Assembly (NCBI RefSeq): GCF_001425865.1
Contig: NZ_LMDS01000006.1
Location: 248,001 to 312,000, forward strand
Direction of reading: 5' to 3'
DNA from: Rhizobacter sp. Root404
Lineage (GTDB): Bacteria; Pseudomonadota; Gammaproteobacteria; Burkholderiales; Burkholderiaceae_C
Length of the DNA: 64,000 bases
In this document: positions 44,240-53,936 of the stretch, piece after piece
Numbering within the stretch: position 1 is the stretch's first letter
How the letters are laid out: every line of letters starts with the position of its first letter
The notes under the pieces: generated by a model
What the model saw: only the letters and a program-made list of their open reading frames with translations
Told to the model about the DNA's origin: nothing
The model's database searches: none
Position numbers and translations under genes: made by a program

Positions 44240-45393
44240 GCGCGATCTTCGAGCGGCCTTCGCTGTGGCTGCGCATCAAGCCGGTGTTCACCGGGTTCGA
44301 CGTGCCGCTGATCCTGGCGATGCTCCTCCTCGCAGGTGCCGGGCTCGTCACGATGTATTCGGCGGGCTTCGACTCCGGCACGCGCTTCGTCGACCACGGC
44401 CGCAACATGCTGCTGGCGCTCGGCGTGGTCTTCATCGTCGCGCAGGTCTCGCCGCAGACGCTGATGAAGGCGGCGGTGCCGCTCTATACGGTCGGTGTGG
44501 CATTGCTGATCGCGGTGGCCGTGATGGGCGTGACCAAGAAGGGCGCGACCCGCTGGCTCAACGTCGGCGTCGTGATCCAGCCGAGCGAGGTCCTGAAGAT
44601 CGCGATGCCGCTGATGCTGGCGTGGTGGTTCCAGCGCCGCGAGGGCCAGCTGCGCGCGCCCGACTTCGTGATCGCGGCGCTGCTGCTGCTGGTGCCGGTC
44701 GGGTTGATCGTCAAGCAGCCCGACCTGGGCACGGCGATCCTGGTGCTGTCGGCCGGCTTCTACGTGATCTTCTTCGCCGGGCTGAGCTGGAAGCTGACCC
44801 TGCCTGTGCTGCTGGTCGGCGCGATCGGGATCACCGCGATCGTCGTCTCCGAGGACAAGATCTGCCAGCCCGAGGTCAGCTGGCAGCCGGTGTTGAAGGA
44901 CTACCAGAAGAACCGCGTCTGCACGCTGCTGGACCCGACGACCGACCCGCTCGGTAAGGGCTTCCACATCATCCAGGGAATGATCGCGATCGGCTCCGGC
45001 GGCGTCCACGGCAAGGGCTTCATGAAGGGCACGCAGACGCACCTGGAGTTCATCCCGGAGCGCACGACCGACTTCATCTTCGCGGCCTACTCCGAGGAGT
45101 TCGGGCTGGTCGGCTGCATCGGCCTGGTGCTCGGCTTCGTGTTCCTGATCTTCCGCGGGCTGATGATCGCCGCGGAGGCGCCCACGGCGTTCACGCGGCT
45201 GCTCGCCGGCGCCATCACGCTGAGCTGGTTCACCTACGCCTTCGTCAACATGGGCATGGTCAGCGGCATCCTGCCGGTGGTGGGCGTGCCGCTCCCGTTC
45301 ATCAGCTACGGCGGCACCGCCATGGTCACGCTCGGCCTGGGGCTGGGGATCCTGATGTCGATCTCGAAGAGCCGCCGCCTGATTCAAAGCTGA
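44236..45393 (+). CDS. mrdB: Peptidoglycan glycosyltransferase RodA (SEDS)
   Basis: A 385-residue SEDS-family polymerase with about ten membrane helices, which pairs with PBP2. Landmarks: KKGATRWLNVGVVIQPSEVL, KQPDLGTAILVLSAGF, the catalytic-loop segment FIPERTTDFIFAAYSEEFG, and the terminal GVPLPFISYGGTAMVTLGLG. GTG 44236 overlaps the mrdA stop. Its 3' end overlaps the convergent sensor-kinase gene by 68 bases. Confidence 0.96.
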   Translation: MSAIFERPSLWLRIKPVFTGFDVPLILAMLLLAGAGLVTMYSAGFDSGTRFVDHGRNMLLALGVVFIVAQVSPQTLMKAAVPLYTVGVALLIAVAVMGVTKKGATRWLNVGVVIQPSEVLKIAMPLMLAWWFQRREGQLRAPDFVIAALLLLVPVGLIVKQPDLGTAILVLSAGFYVIFFAGLSWKLTLPVLLVGAIGITAIVVSEDKICQPEVSWQPVLKDYQKNRVCTLLDPTTDPLGKGFHIIQGMIAIGSGGVHGKGFMKGTQTHLEFIPERTTDFIFAAYSEEFGLVGCIGLVLGFVFLIFRGLMIAAEAPTAFTRLLAGAITLSWFTYAFVNMGMVSGILPVVGVPLPFISYGGTAMVTLGLGLGILMSISKSRRLIQS

Positions 45394-46927
45394 CGGTCGG
45401 CGCCGCCTCTTCGTCTGCCGGCGTTGCACTGCTCGCCTGCAGCCGCACCGTGATCAGCGTGCCGGGCGGGGTGCGGGTCGACGCGTCGGTGATCGCGATC
45501 TCTGCACCGTGCTGCATCGCGATCTCGCGCACGATCGCCAGGCCGAGGCCGGAGCCGTCGACCTCGGTGCCCAGCGAACGGTAGAACGGCTGGAACACGA
45601 GCTCGCGTTCGGCCAGCGCGATGCCGGGCCCCGAATCCTCGACCTGCAGGACCACCACCTGGCCAAACGGATCGTCGATCACCCGCACCGTCACCGTGCC
45701 GCCAGCGGGCGTGTACTGCAGCGCGTTGTCGACCAGGTTGCGGATCAGCTCGCGCAGCAGCAGCGCGTGGCCGAGCACCTGCGGACCTTGCGGGTGGCGC
45801 GCGGCGGCCAGGTCGCCGGGCCCCTCGTAGCCCAGGTCGATGCGCTTTTCGAGCGCGCGCGGCACGAAGTCGTGCACGGTCTCGGTCGCCAGCCGCGCCA
45901 GGTTCACGACCTGGCGCTGCGGCGCCTGTTGCTGGTTCTCGGCACGCGCCATCGCGAGCAGCTGGTTCACCATGTGCGCGGCGCTCTGGCTGGAGCGGGC
46001 GATCTGCTGGAGCGTCTTCTTGAGCGCCTGCGGGTCGGTCTGGCCGGCGTCGATCTGGCGCTGCGCCAGTTCGGCCTGGGTGCGCAGGCCCGCCAGCGGC
46101 GTCTTCAACTGGTGGGCGGCGTCGGCCAGGAAGTGCTTCTGCGAACGCAGCGACTGGTCGAGCCGGGCGAGCAGGTCGTTGATCGCGCGCACGAGCGGCG
46201 AGACCTCCTCGGGTGCCTGGCGCTCGTCGATCGGGCTCAGGTCGTTGCTGTCGCGCCGACGGATGCGCTGCTGCAGCTCGTTCAGCGGCGCGATGCCGCG
46301 CGCCAGCGCCAGCCACACCAGCAGCACCGCGAGCGGCAGGATCACGAACTGCGGCAGGATCACGCCCTTGATGATCTCGGTGGCCAGGCGCGAGCGCTTG
46401 CCCAGCGTCTCGGCCACCTGCACCAGCGGGGCCTCGCCGGTCGCCGGGGTCGCCGCGTCCGGGTCCGGCGGCCGGTCCTGGACGTTGACCCACAGGTAGG
46501 CGACTCGCACGCTCTCGTTGTTGAGCGTTTCGTCGCGGAAGCGCACCTCGCCTGGCGGCGCGCGGTCCTCGTCGGCCGGCACCGGCAGCGCGGCGTCGCC
46601 GCTGAGGAACTCGCCGCGCAGGCCCAGCACCTGGTAGTAGATGTCGTCGGCCTCGTCGGTGCGCAGGATCTCGGCGGCCGCGGCGGGCAGCTTGAACTGC
46701 GCCCGCGCGCGGCCGGGCTCGCCGCGCACCGAGACTTCCTTGGACAGCACGCGCACCATCTCGCCGAGTTCGCGATCGAATGGCTTGTTCGCGATGCCCT
46801 GCGCCACGAGCCAAGTCAGCACCACGCTCATCGGCCACAGCAGGAGCAGCGGCGCGAGCATCCAGTCGAGGATCTCGCCGAACAGCGAGCGTTGCTCGCG
46901 GGGGCGCGAATCGGGCAGCGTGGGCAT
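45326..46927 (-). CDS. Two-component sensor histidine kinase
   Basis: A 533-residue membrane kinase of the TctE/QseC type. Two membrane helices (LAPLLLLWPMSVVLTWLVAQ and FVILPLAVLLVWLALARGI) flank a periplasmic sensor of about 150 residues. HAMP is followed by the H box FLADAAHQLKTPLAGL, N box LIRNLVDNALQYTP, and G boxes VEDSGPGIAL and GSGLGLAIV. I start at ATG 46927. The final 22 or so residues are encoded by the antisense of the rodA 3' end and are Ser/Gly/Pro-rich. The partner regulator gene is 562 bases upstream, separated by a PEP-CTERM remnant. Confidence 0.93.
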   Translation of the reverse strand: MPTLPDSRPREQRSLFGEILDWMLAPLLLLWPMSVVLTWLVAQGIANKPFDRELGEMVRVLSKEVSVRGEPGRARAQFKLPAAAAEILRTDEADDIYYQVLGLRGEFLSGDAALPVPADEDRAPPGEVRFRDETLNNESVRVAYLWVNVQDRPPDPDAATPATGEAPLVQVAETLGKRSRLATEIIKGVILPQFVILPLAVLLVWLALARGIAPLNELQQRIRRRDSNDLSPIDERQAPEEVSPLVRAINDLLARLDQSLRSQKHFLADAAHQLKTPLAGLRTQAELAQRQIDAGQTDPQALKKTLQQIARSSQSAAHMVNQLLAMARAENQQQAPQRQVVNLARLATETVHDFVPRALEKRIDLGYEGPGDLAAARHPQGPQVLGHALLLRELIRNLVDNALQYTPAGGTVTVRVIDDPFGQVVVLQVEDSGPGIALAERELVFQPFYRSLGTEVDGSGLGLAIVREIAMQHGAEIAITDASTRTPPGTLITVRLQASSATPADEEAAPTVSFESGGGSSRSTSGSPAPGRA

Positions 46928-47028
46928 GGGTGCGGCGGAGCATAGCGCCGTGGCCTGTCGCGGTGGCTGACAACGTGTTGCGTTGTTGCCCTTTTCCCCG
47001 GGTATCGCTGCGCGGCACATGTTCCTAA

Positions 47029-47493
47029 AGTCAAGCACGAAGTAGCGACATCATCGGCAGCAACTTCTCCGGCACCGCGTTCAACCTGGTGCCCGGTCAC
47101 GGGGCGTACATTGACCTGGACGGCAGCTCGGCCGATGCCGGGCTGTTGAGCCGGTCGTTCATGTTGACAGCGGGCGTCGAATACACCGCCAGCTTCGACC
47201 TCGCGGGCAGCCATCGCGGCTCGACAGAAAGCGGAACCGTGACGTTCGGAGCCGCCTCGCTCACCTACCAGATTGCCTCGGCCACCGACTTTGCCGGCTA
47301 CGTGCTGACCTTCACGCCAGGGACGACGGGCGACTACGCGCTGACGTTCCAGAATGCCGGCGGCGACAACGTCGGCGCGCTGCTCGACAACGTCGCGATC
47401 AGCTTCACCAGCGCCGTGCCCGAGCCCGGCGTGTGGGCCCTGACGCTGGCGGGGCTGCTGGTGGTCGGCCTGCGGTCGCGACGCAGCCGCTAA
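47029..47493 (+). pseudogene. 5'-truncated PEP-CTERM protein gene
   Basis: The frame encodes a beta-rich protein ending in VPEPGVWALTLAGLLVVGLR and SRRSR, a clear PEP-CTERM tail. The part before it (FTPGTTGDYALTFQNAGGDN, then VGALLDNVAI) looks like a normal mature domain. Protein-like sequence continues upstream (DIIGSNFSGTAFNLVPGHGA) to an in-frame TAA at 47026, with no ATG, signal peptide or ribosome site. The only start would be GTG 47089, giving 134 residues that could not be exported. I read it as the 3' remnant of a lost gene, lying in opposite orientation between the regulator and kinase genes. Confidence 0.7.
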
Positions 47494-48161
47494 GCCGCGA
47501 TCTTCTCAAGGCAGTAGCCGAGGCCGCGCACCGTGGCGATGCGCACCGGGCCCTGCTCGATCTTCTTGCGCAGCCGGTGGATGTAGACCTCGATCGCGTT
47601 GTTGCTGACCTCCTCGCCCCACTCGCACAGGCGCTCGACCAGCTGGTCCTTGCTGACCAGCCGCCCGGCGCGCTGCAGCAGCACTTCCAGCAGGCTGAGT
47701 TCACGCGCCGACAGTTCGACCATCTGGTCGTTCAGGTAGGCCACCCGCCCGGTCGCGTCGAAGCTCAGCGGTCCGTGCTTGATGATCGCCGAGGCGGTGC
47801 CCAGGCCCCGCCGCGTCAGCGCCCGCACCCGCGCTTCCAGTTCCTGCAGCGAGAACGGCTTGGCCATGTAGTCGTCGGCGCCGAGATCCAACCCCTTGAC
47901 GCGCTGCTCGACGCTGTCCGCGGCCGTGAGGATCAGCACCGGCACGCTGGCGCCGCGCGCGCGCAGCTTGCGCAGCACCTCCAGGCCGTGCAGCTTGGGC
48001 AGTCCGAGGTCGAGGATCACCAGGTCGAACTCGTGCGACGACAGCGCCGCGTCCGCCTCGGTGCCGCTGCCGACCTGGTCGACGGAGTAGCCCGCGTTGC
48101 GCAACGAGCGCAACAGGCCGTCGGCCAGGACCTGGTCATCTTCGGCGATGAGGATGCGCAT
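47490..48161 (-). CDS. Two-component response regulator, OmpR family
   Basis: A 223-residue regulator. Receiver domain: RILIAEDDQVLADGLLRSLR, phospho-acceptor Asp in LVILDLGLPKLHG (residue 51), Thr in LILTAADS and Lys in DYMAKPFSLQEL. Winged-helix domain: SLLEVLLQRAGRLVSKDQLV and EVYIHRLRKKIEQGPVRIATVRGLGY. ATG 48161 gives the canonical start; the frame is open to 48248. Its partner is almost certainly the kinase downstream. It is divergent from recA. Confidence 0.93.
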   Translation of the reverse strand: MRILIAEDDQVLADGLLRSLRNAGYSVDQVGSGTEADAALSSHEFDLVILDLGLPKLHGLEVLRKLRARGASVPVLILTAADSVEQRVKGLDLGADDYMAKPFSLQELEARVRALTRRGLGTASAIIKHGPLSFDATGRVAYLNDQMVELSARELSLLEVLLQRAGRLVSKDQLVERLCEWGEEVSNNAIEVYIHRLRKKIEQGPVRIATVRGLGYCLEKIAA

Positions 48162-48236
48162 GCGAGTCTCCAGACGGGCGCGGCTCGGGGCCGCATCTTC
48201 ATTGTAGGGAGCGCCGCAAAAAACGGCGCCCAGGCA

Positions 48237-48265
48237 CTGTACAAACATCCAGCTTTTGAGATAAT
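48237..48265 (+). promoter_or_regulatory. recA promoter with LexA (SOS) box
   Basis: CTGTACAAACATCCAG at 48237-48252 fits the LexA pattern CTGT-N8-ACAG with a single mismatch in the right half. GATAAT at 48260-48265 is a good -10, and the LexA box covers where the -35 would lie (17 bases upstream), so LexA would block polymerase. The recA start follows 24 bases after the -10. Confidence 0.75.
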
Positions 48266-48288
48266 GCGCCTTACTTCAGGAGAATCCC

Positions 48289-49383
<1,095 letters not shown>

Positions 49384-49386
49384 GCC

Positions 49387-49917
49387 ACGCCCGCGCCCAA
49401 GCCCCGGTCGCTGAAGGCGCGTGCGCTGCAGTGGCTGGCGCAGCGCGAACAGAGCCGCGTCGAGTTGCGGCGCAAGCTGCTGCCGCACGCGGTCGCGGAG
49501 TTGGCGGCGGCGACGGGTGACGGGGCGACCGACCCGGAGGCCCGCGCGAGCGCCGCTGCGCGCGTCGACGCGGTGCTCGACTGGCTCGAGACCCACAACT
49601 ACCTGTCCCAGGAGCGTTTTGTCGAATCGCGCGTCCATGCCCGCTCGGCGCGATTCGGCAACCTGCGCATTCGCCAGGAATTGAAGCAGCACCAGGTCGC
49701 ACTCGGTGCCGATGCGGCGCAGGCATTGAAGGACAGCGAACTGGCGCGCGCACGCGCCGTGCGCGAGCGCAAGTTCCCGATGTGGCCGGCGGATGCGGCC
49801 GAACGGGCTCGGCAGGCGCGGTTCCTGGCGGGTCGCGGCTTCTCGCCCGATGTGATCTCGCGCGCGCTGCGAGGCGCGTCCCGGCCCCGCGATCCCGACG
49901 AGGACGACGGGGGCTGA
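49387..49917 (+). CDS. recX: RecX regulatory protein with apparent ACG start
   Basis: RecX restrains RecA filaments. RecX-like sequence, SLKARALQWLAQREQSRVEL and then RRKLLPHAV, begins well before the first ordinary start codon in frame (TTG 49465), which would cut off the conserved first helix. Between the recA stop and this sequence the only good position is ACG 49387, six bases after AAGGAG (49375-49380, inside the last recA codons), where ATG would be expected. This gives 176 residues. A rare ACG start, a CTG start at 49411, or a base error are the choices. Later part: YLSQERFVESRVHARSARFG and LAGRGFSPDVISRALRG are typical. Confidence 0.8.
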   Translation, partial: TPAPKPRSLKARALQWLAQREQSRVELRRKLLPHAVAELAAATGDGATDPEARASAAARVDAVLDWLETHNYLSQERFVESRVHARSARFGNLRIRQELKQHQVALGADAAQALKDSELARARAVRERKFPMWPADAAERARQARFLAGRGFSPDVISRALRGASRPRDPDEDDGG

Positions 49918-50085
49918 GCGGTTCCGCGTCCGCCCGGCTGTCATCCCGGCGTCAGCGATGGTGCAGAGCAGCATGCTACATTCGCGGGCTGATTTGCGGG
50001 TTCGCCCCGGGCGTCGTTGCCCCGGCCGTCCCGCCCCGAAGCGCCGCCACCTCGAACTCCGTTCACTTCGCCCTTCGCCCCACCG

Positions 50086-50700
50086 ATGGCCCTGCCGACC
50101 GCAGCCAGCGACCGCCAGCTCAAGCACCGCCGCAGCATCGACGTGCAGATCTACGCGCGCGGCAACGGCTTGTGGGAAGTCGACGCGCACATCACCGACG
50201 TGCGCTCGCGCGAGACCCGCATGGCCACCGGCATGCTGCCGGCCGGGGCGCCGATTCACGACATGCTGCTGCGACTGGTCGTCGACGAGCGCTTCAACGT
50301 CGTCGAAGCGGGCGCCGAGACGGCGGCGATGCCTTACCCGGGCGAATGCAACAGTTATGGTGACGTCTACGGCCGACTTGTCGGATTGAACCTGATGAAA
50401 GGGTTCCGCCAGGCCGTCAAGGAGCGGCTCGGCGGCGTGCAAGGCTGCACCCATATCACCGAGCTGACCCAGGTGCTGCCGACCGCGGTCGTGCAGGCCT
50501 TTGCCGGCGAGGTGCTCGACACCCGCGGCGACAGTGCGGACAGCACCCAACCGTTCCAGATCGACCGCTGCCACGCGCTGCGCGCCGATGGCCTGGCCGT
50601 CAAGACGTACTACCCGCGCTGGTATCGAGCCCCGCAGAACAGCGCCCCCGCCCGCAGCGCGCCACCCGGCGCCGCCGTTGTTGTCCCCTCCGAAACCTGA
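50086..50700 (+). CDS. DUF2889 family protein
   Basis: A 204-residue soluble protein of the uncharacterised DUF2889 family. Landmarks: RQLKHRRSIDVQIYARGNGL, VDAHITDVRSRETR, PAGAPIHDMLLRLVVDERFN, and GCTHITELTQVLPTAVVQAF, with a conserved Cys-His pair. ATG 50086 is used; upstream in-frame residues are Pro-rich leader. It sits between recX and sucC, as in many Burkholderiales. Function unknown. Confidence 0.85.
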   Translation: MALPTAASDRQLKHRRSIDVQIYARGNGLWEVDAHITDVRSRETRMATGMLPAGAPIHDMLLRLVVDERFNVVEAGAETAAMPYPGECNSYGDVYGRLVGLNLMKGFRQAVKERLGGVQGCTHITELTQVLPTAVVQAFAGEVLDTRGDSADSTQPFQIDRCHALRADGLAVKTYYPRWYRAPQNSAPARSAPPGAAVVVPSET

Positions 50701-50718
50701 AAGCCCGAGAGACCGACC

Positions 50719-51882
50719 ATGAAGATCCACGAGTACCAAGGCAAGGAAATCCTGCGCCAGTTCGGTGTGCCGGTGCCGCGCGGCTATCCCGCGTTCAGCG
50801 TGCGCGAGGCCAACGAGGCCGCGCAGAAGCTCGGCGGCCCGGTCTGGGTCGTGAAGGCGCAGATCCACGCCGGTGGACGCGGCAAGGGCGGCGGCGTGAA
50901 GCTGGCGCGCTCGATGGCCGATGTCGAGAAGCTCTCCAACGAAATCCTGGGCATGCAGCTCAAGACCCACCAGACCGGCCCGGAGGGCCAGAAGGTGCGC
51001 CGCCTGCTGATCGAGGAAGGCGCGGACATCAAGAAGGAGTATTACGTCGCCGCGGTCACCGACCGCGCGACGCAGAAGGTCGCGATCATGGCCAGCTCCG
51101 AGGGCGGCATGGACATCGAGGAAGTGGCCCACGCCACGCCCGAGAAGATCCTGAAGGTCTTCGTCGACCCGGCCACCGGACTGACCGATGCGCAGGGCAC
51201 CGAACTCGCGAACGGCATCGGCGTGCCGCCCGGCTCGACCGCGCAGGCGATCGACGTGTTCAAGAAGCTCTACCAGTGCTACATGGACACCGATTGCTCG
51301 CTGGCCGAGATCAACCCGCTGATCCTGGAAGGCAACGGCAACATCAAGGCGCTCGACGCGAAGTTCAACTTCGACTCGAATGCGCTGTTCCGTCATCCCG
51401 AGATCGTCGCCTACCGCGACCTCGACGAGGAAGACCCGGCCGAGATCGAGGCCAGCAAGTTCGACCTCGCGTACATCCAGCTCGACGGCAACATCGGCTG
51501 CCTGGTCAACGGCGCCGGGCTGGCGATGGCGACGATGGACACGATCAAGCTGTTCGGCGGCGAGCCGGCGAACTTCCTCGACGTCGGCGGCGGCGCCACC
51601 GCCGAGAAGGTCACCGAGGCCTTCAAGATCATGCTCGGCAACCCGAAGGTCAAGGCCATCCTGGTCAACATCTTCGGCGGGATCATGCGCTGCGACACGA
51701 TCGCCGAAGGCGTGATCGCCGCGTGCAAGGCCGTCAACCTGAACGTGCCGCTGGTCGTGCGCATGAAGGGCACCAACGAGGACCTGGGCAAGAAGATGCT
51801 GAAGGACTCGGGCCTGCCGATCATCACCGCCGAATCGATGGCCGACGCCGCCAAGGCCGTGATGGCCGCGCTGGCCAAGTAA
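50719..51882 (+). CDS. sucC: Succinyl-CoA synthetase beta subunit
   Basis: A 387-residue ATP-grasp subunit of the TCA-cycle enzyme that makes ATP or GTP from succinyl-CoA. MKIHEYQGKEILRQFGVPVP, VVKAQIHAGGRGKGGGVKLA (nucleotide grasp), DCSLAEINPLIL and ANFLDVGGGATAEKVTEAFK are diagnostic. Full length. sucD follows after 12 bases. Confidence 0.97.
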   Translation: MKIHEYQGKEILRQFGVPVPRGYPAFSVREANEAAQKLGGPVWVVKAQIHAGGRGKGGGVKLARSMADVEKLSNEILGMQLKTHQTGPEGQKVRRLLIEEGADIKKEYYVAAVTDRATQKVAIMASSEGGMDIEEVAHATPEKILKVFVDPATGLTDAQGTELANGIGVPPGSTAQAIDVFKKLYQCYMDTDCSLAEINPLILEGNGNIKALDAKFNFDSNALFRHPEIVAYRDLDEEDPAEIEASKFDLAYIQLDGNIGCLVNGAGLAMATMDTIKLFGGEPANFLDVGGGATAEKVTEAFKIMLGNPKVKAILVNIFGGIMRCDTIAEGVIAACKAVNLNVPLVVRMKGTNEDLGKKMLKDSGLPIITAESMADAAKAVMAALAK

Positions 51883-51894
51883 GCAAGGAACACC

Positions 51895-52788
51895 ATGAGC
51901 ATCCTGATCAACAAAGACACCAAGGTCATCACGCAAGGCATCACCGGCAAGACGGGCCAGTTCCACACCCGGATGTGCCGTGACTACGCGAACGGCAAGG
52001 CCGCGTTCGTCGCCGGCGTGAATCCGAAGAAGGCCGGCGAGGACTTCGAAGGCATCCCCATCTACGCCAACGTGACCGAGGCCGCCAAGGCGACCGGCGC
52101 CACCGTCAGCGTGATCTACGTGCCGCCGGCCGGCGCCGCCGCGGCGATCTGGGAGGCCGTCGAGGCCGACCTGGACCTGGCGATCTGCATCACCGAAGGC
52201 ATTCCCGTGCGCGACATGTTGATGGTGCGCAACCGCATGAAGGAAAAGGAAGCCAAGGGCGGCAAGAAGACGCTGCTGCTCGGGCCGAACTGCCCCGGCC
52301 TGATCACGCCGGACGAGATCAAGATCGGCATCATGCCGGGCCACATCCACAAGGCCGGCCGGGTCGGCGTGGTCTCGCGCTCGGGCACGCTGACCTATGA
52401 AGCGGTCGCGCAGCTGACCGAACTCGGCATCGGCCAGTCGAGCGCCGTGGGCATCGGCGGCGACCCGATCAACGGGCTCAAGCACATCGACATCATGAAG
52501 CTGTTCAACGACGATCCGAACACCGACGCGGTGATCATGATCGGCGAGATCGGCGGCCCCGACGAGGCGGACGCGGCGCGCTGGTGCCAGGCCAACATGA
52601 AGAAGCCGATCGTCGGCTTCATCGCCGGCGTGACCGCGCCGGCCGGCAAGCGCATGGGCCATGCCGGTGCGCTGATCTCCGGCGGCGCCGACACGGCCGA
52701 TGCCAAGCTCGAGGTGATGGAGGCCTGCGGCTTCACCGTCACCCGCAACCCGTCGGAGATGGGCAAGCTGCTCAAGGGCCTGCTCTGA
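51895..52788 (+). CDS. sucD: Succinyl-CoA synthetase alpha subunit
   Basis: A 297-residue subunit that binds CoA and carries the phospho-His. CoA-binding: TQGITGKTGQFHTRMCRDYA. GPNCPGLITPDEIKIGIMPG and the active His in KRMGHAGALISGG are diagnostic. An AAGGAA site precedes the ATG. A strong hairpin follows nine bases after the stop. Confidence 0.97.
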   Translation: MSILINKDTKVITQGITGKTGQFHTRMCRDYANGKAAFVAGVNPKKAGEDFEGIPIYANVTEAAKATGATVSVIYVPPAGAAAAIWEAVEADLDLAICITEGIPVRDMLMVRNRMKEKEAKGGKKTLLLGPNCPGLITPDEIKIGIMPGHIHKAGRVGVVSRSGTLTYEAVAQLTELGIGQSSAVGIGGDPINGLKHIDIMKLFNDDPNTDAVIMIGEIGGPDEADAARWCQANMKKPIVGFIAGVTAPAGKRMGHAGALISGGADTADAKLEVMEACGFTVTRNPSEMGKLLKGLL

Positions 52789-52797
52789 CGCCGGTTT

Positions 52798-52820
52798 GAC
52801 GCGGCACGCCGTGCCGCGTC
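52798..52820 (+). terminator. Hairpin after sucD
   Basis: A perfect 10-base stem, GACGCGGCAC and GTGCCGCGTC with a three-base loop. No T run follows, so it is a Rho-assisted terminator or a 3'-end stabiliser. It separates sucCD from the first terC gene. Confidence 0.6.
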
Positions 52821-52928
52821 GGTGATAGTCCCACCGACGCCGCGCGCCAGCCTGCCTAGAATCCATACCAGCTCGACAACGGGCGGCCGCGTGCCGCCCG
52901 ATTTCATTCCTACATACGGGCCTGCTTC

Positions 52929-53615
52929 ATGGACTTCACTTCCGGCGCCTACTGGGCGGCACTCGGTTCGATCATCCTTGCCAACATCGTGCTGTCGGGC
53001 GACAACGCCGTCGTCATCGCGATGGCGGCGCGCTCGCTGCCGCCGCATCAGCAGAAGAAGGCGATCTTCTGGGGCAGCGCCGCCGCGATCGTCATGCGGA
53101 TCATCCTGACGCTGATCGCGGTCGAGATGCTGAAGTGGCCGTACCTGAAGATCGTCGGCGCGCTGCTGCTGCTCTACATCGGCATCTCGCTGCTCAGCGA
53201 GGACGATGGCGACGACGACGGCCACAAGGAGATCGGCGGCATGGCCGCGGCGATTCGAACCATCCTCGTCGCCGACCTGGTGATGAGCCTGGACAACGTG
53301 CTGGCCGTCGCGGCGGCGGCCAAGGGCAACACCGCGCTGCTGATCATCGGCCTCGCGGTCAGCATCCCGCTGATCATCTTCGGCAGCACGCTGCTGCTCA
53401 AGGTGATGGAGCGCTTCCCGATCATCATCACGCTCGGCGCAGCGCTGCTCGGCTTCCTGGCCGGCGAGATGCTGCTGACGGACCCGGCGGTGGTCACGCG
53501 TTTCGGCGAGCAGCCGCACATGGTCATCAACGCGGCCGGCGTGATCGGCGCGGCGATCGTCGTCGCGGTCGGGCTGTGGATGCAGCGCCGCGCGCGCGCC
53601 AAATCCCCCGCTTGA
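52929..53615 (+). CDS. TerC-family membrane protein 1
   Basis: A 228-residue protein with about seven membrane helices. The paired family motifs are LANIVLSGDNAVVIAMAARS (helix 1) and LVMSLDNVLAVAAAAKGN (helix 4), each with the metal-binding Asp. LSEDDGDDDGHKEIGG is an acidic loop with one His. Members of this family include manganese exporters. The acidic loop may sense or bind metal. No riboswitch is seen in front of this copy. Confidence 0.88.
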   Translation: MDFTSGAYWAALGSIILANIVLSGDNAVVIAMAARSLPPHQQKKAIFWGSAAAIVMRIILTLIAVEMLKWPYLKIVGALLLLYIGISLLSEDDGDDDGHKEIGGMAAAIRTILVADLVMSLDNVLAVAAAAKGNTALLIIGLAVSIPLIIFGSTLLLKVMERFPIIITLGAALLGFLAGEMLLTDPAVVTRFGEQPHMVINAAGVIGAAIVVAVGLWMQRRARAKSPA

Positions 53616-53645
53616 CACGGGTCGGGCGGCCCTGTCCTAATCGGG

Positions 53646-53786
53646 GCCTTGAAGGGGAGTAGCTCGACGTCTCGCGCCTCAGGGTGCAGCAGGCGTTTCG
53701 GTGAGCCGTCAATACGAAGCGGGGTCCACGACCCGCTTCCGGTTCACCGGGCCAAAACATTCACTCCATGCCGGGCAAGACCTTCG
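53646..53786 (+). ncRNA. yybP-ykoY manganese riboswitch candidate
   Basis: The leader of the second terC gene shows the hallmarks of this class. GAAGGGGAGTAGC at 53651-53663 is the conserved 5' strand. GAAGG (53651-53655) pairs with CCTTC (53781-53785) to close the P1 stem. Inside, GGTGAGCC (53700-53707) pairs with GGTTCACC (53741-53748) around a hairpin GAAGCGGG/CCCGCTTC. CCGGGCAAGACC before the closing strand matches the second metal-site loop. It lies 150 bases upstream of a TerC-family start, the usual target. The class binds Mn2+ and turns on export genes. Confidence 0.82.
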
Positions 53787-53936
53787 ATGCAAGCCGCTTC
53801 TGCGTGAGCAGGGCGGCGGGCTCGAGGTCGGCGCGCGGTCTTCACCCACCGCCACCTTCCTGAGTTCGCTGTCTGCGTTCGCCATCGGCGCGGCTTTGCA
53901 TCGTTCGTCGTGCATTGCCCTGTCCATGGAGACCGT

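Noticed and set aside
52789..52928. A second manganese riboswitch before the first terC gene
   Set aside because: The GGGGAGTAG strand and its partner are absent; only the sucD hairpin is found, and the leader is too short.
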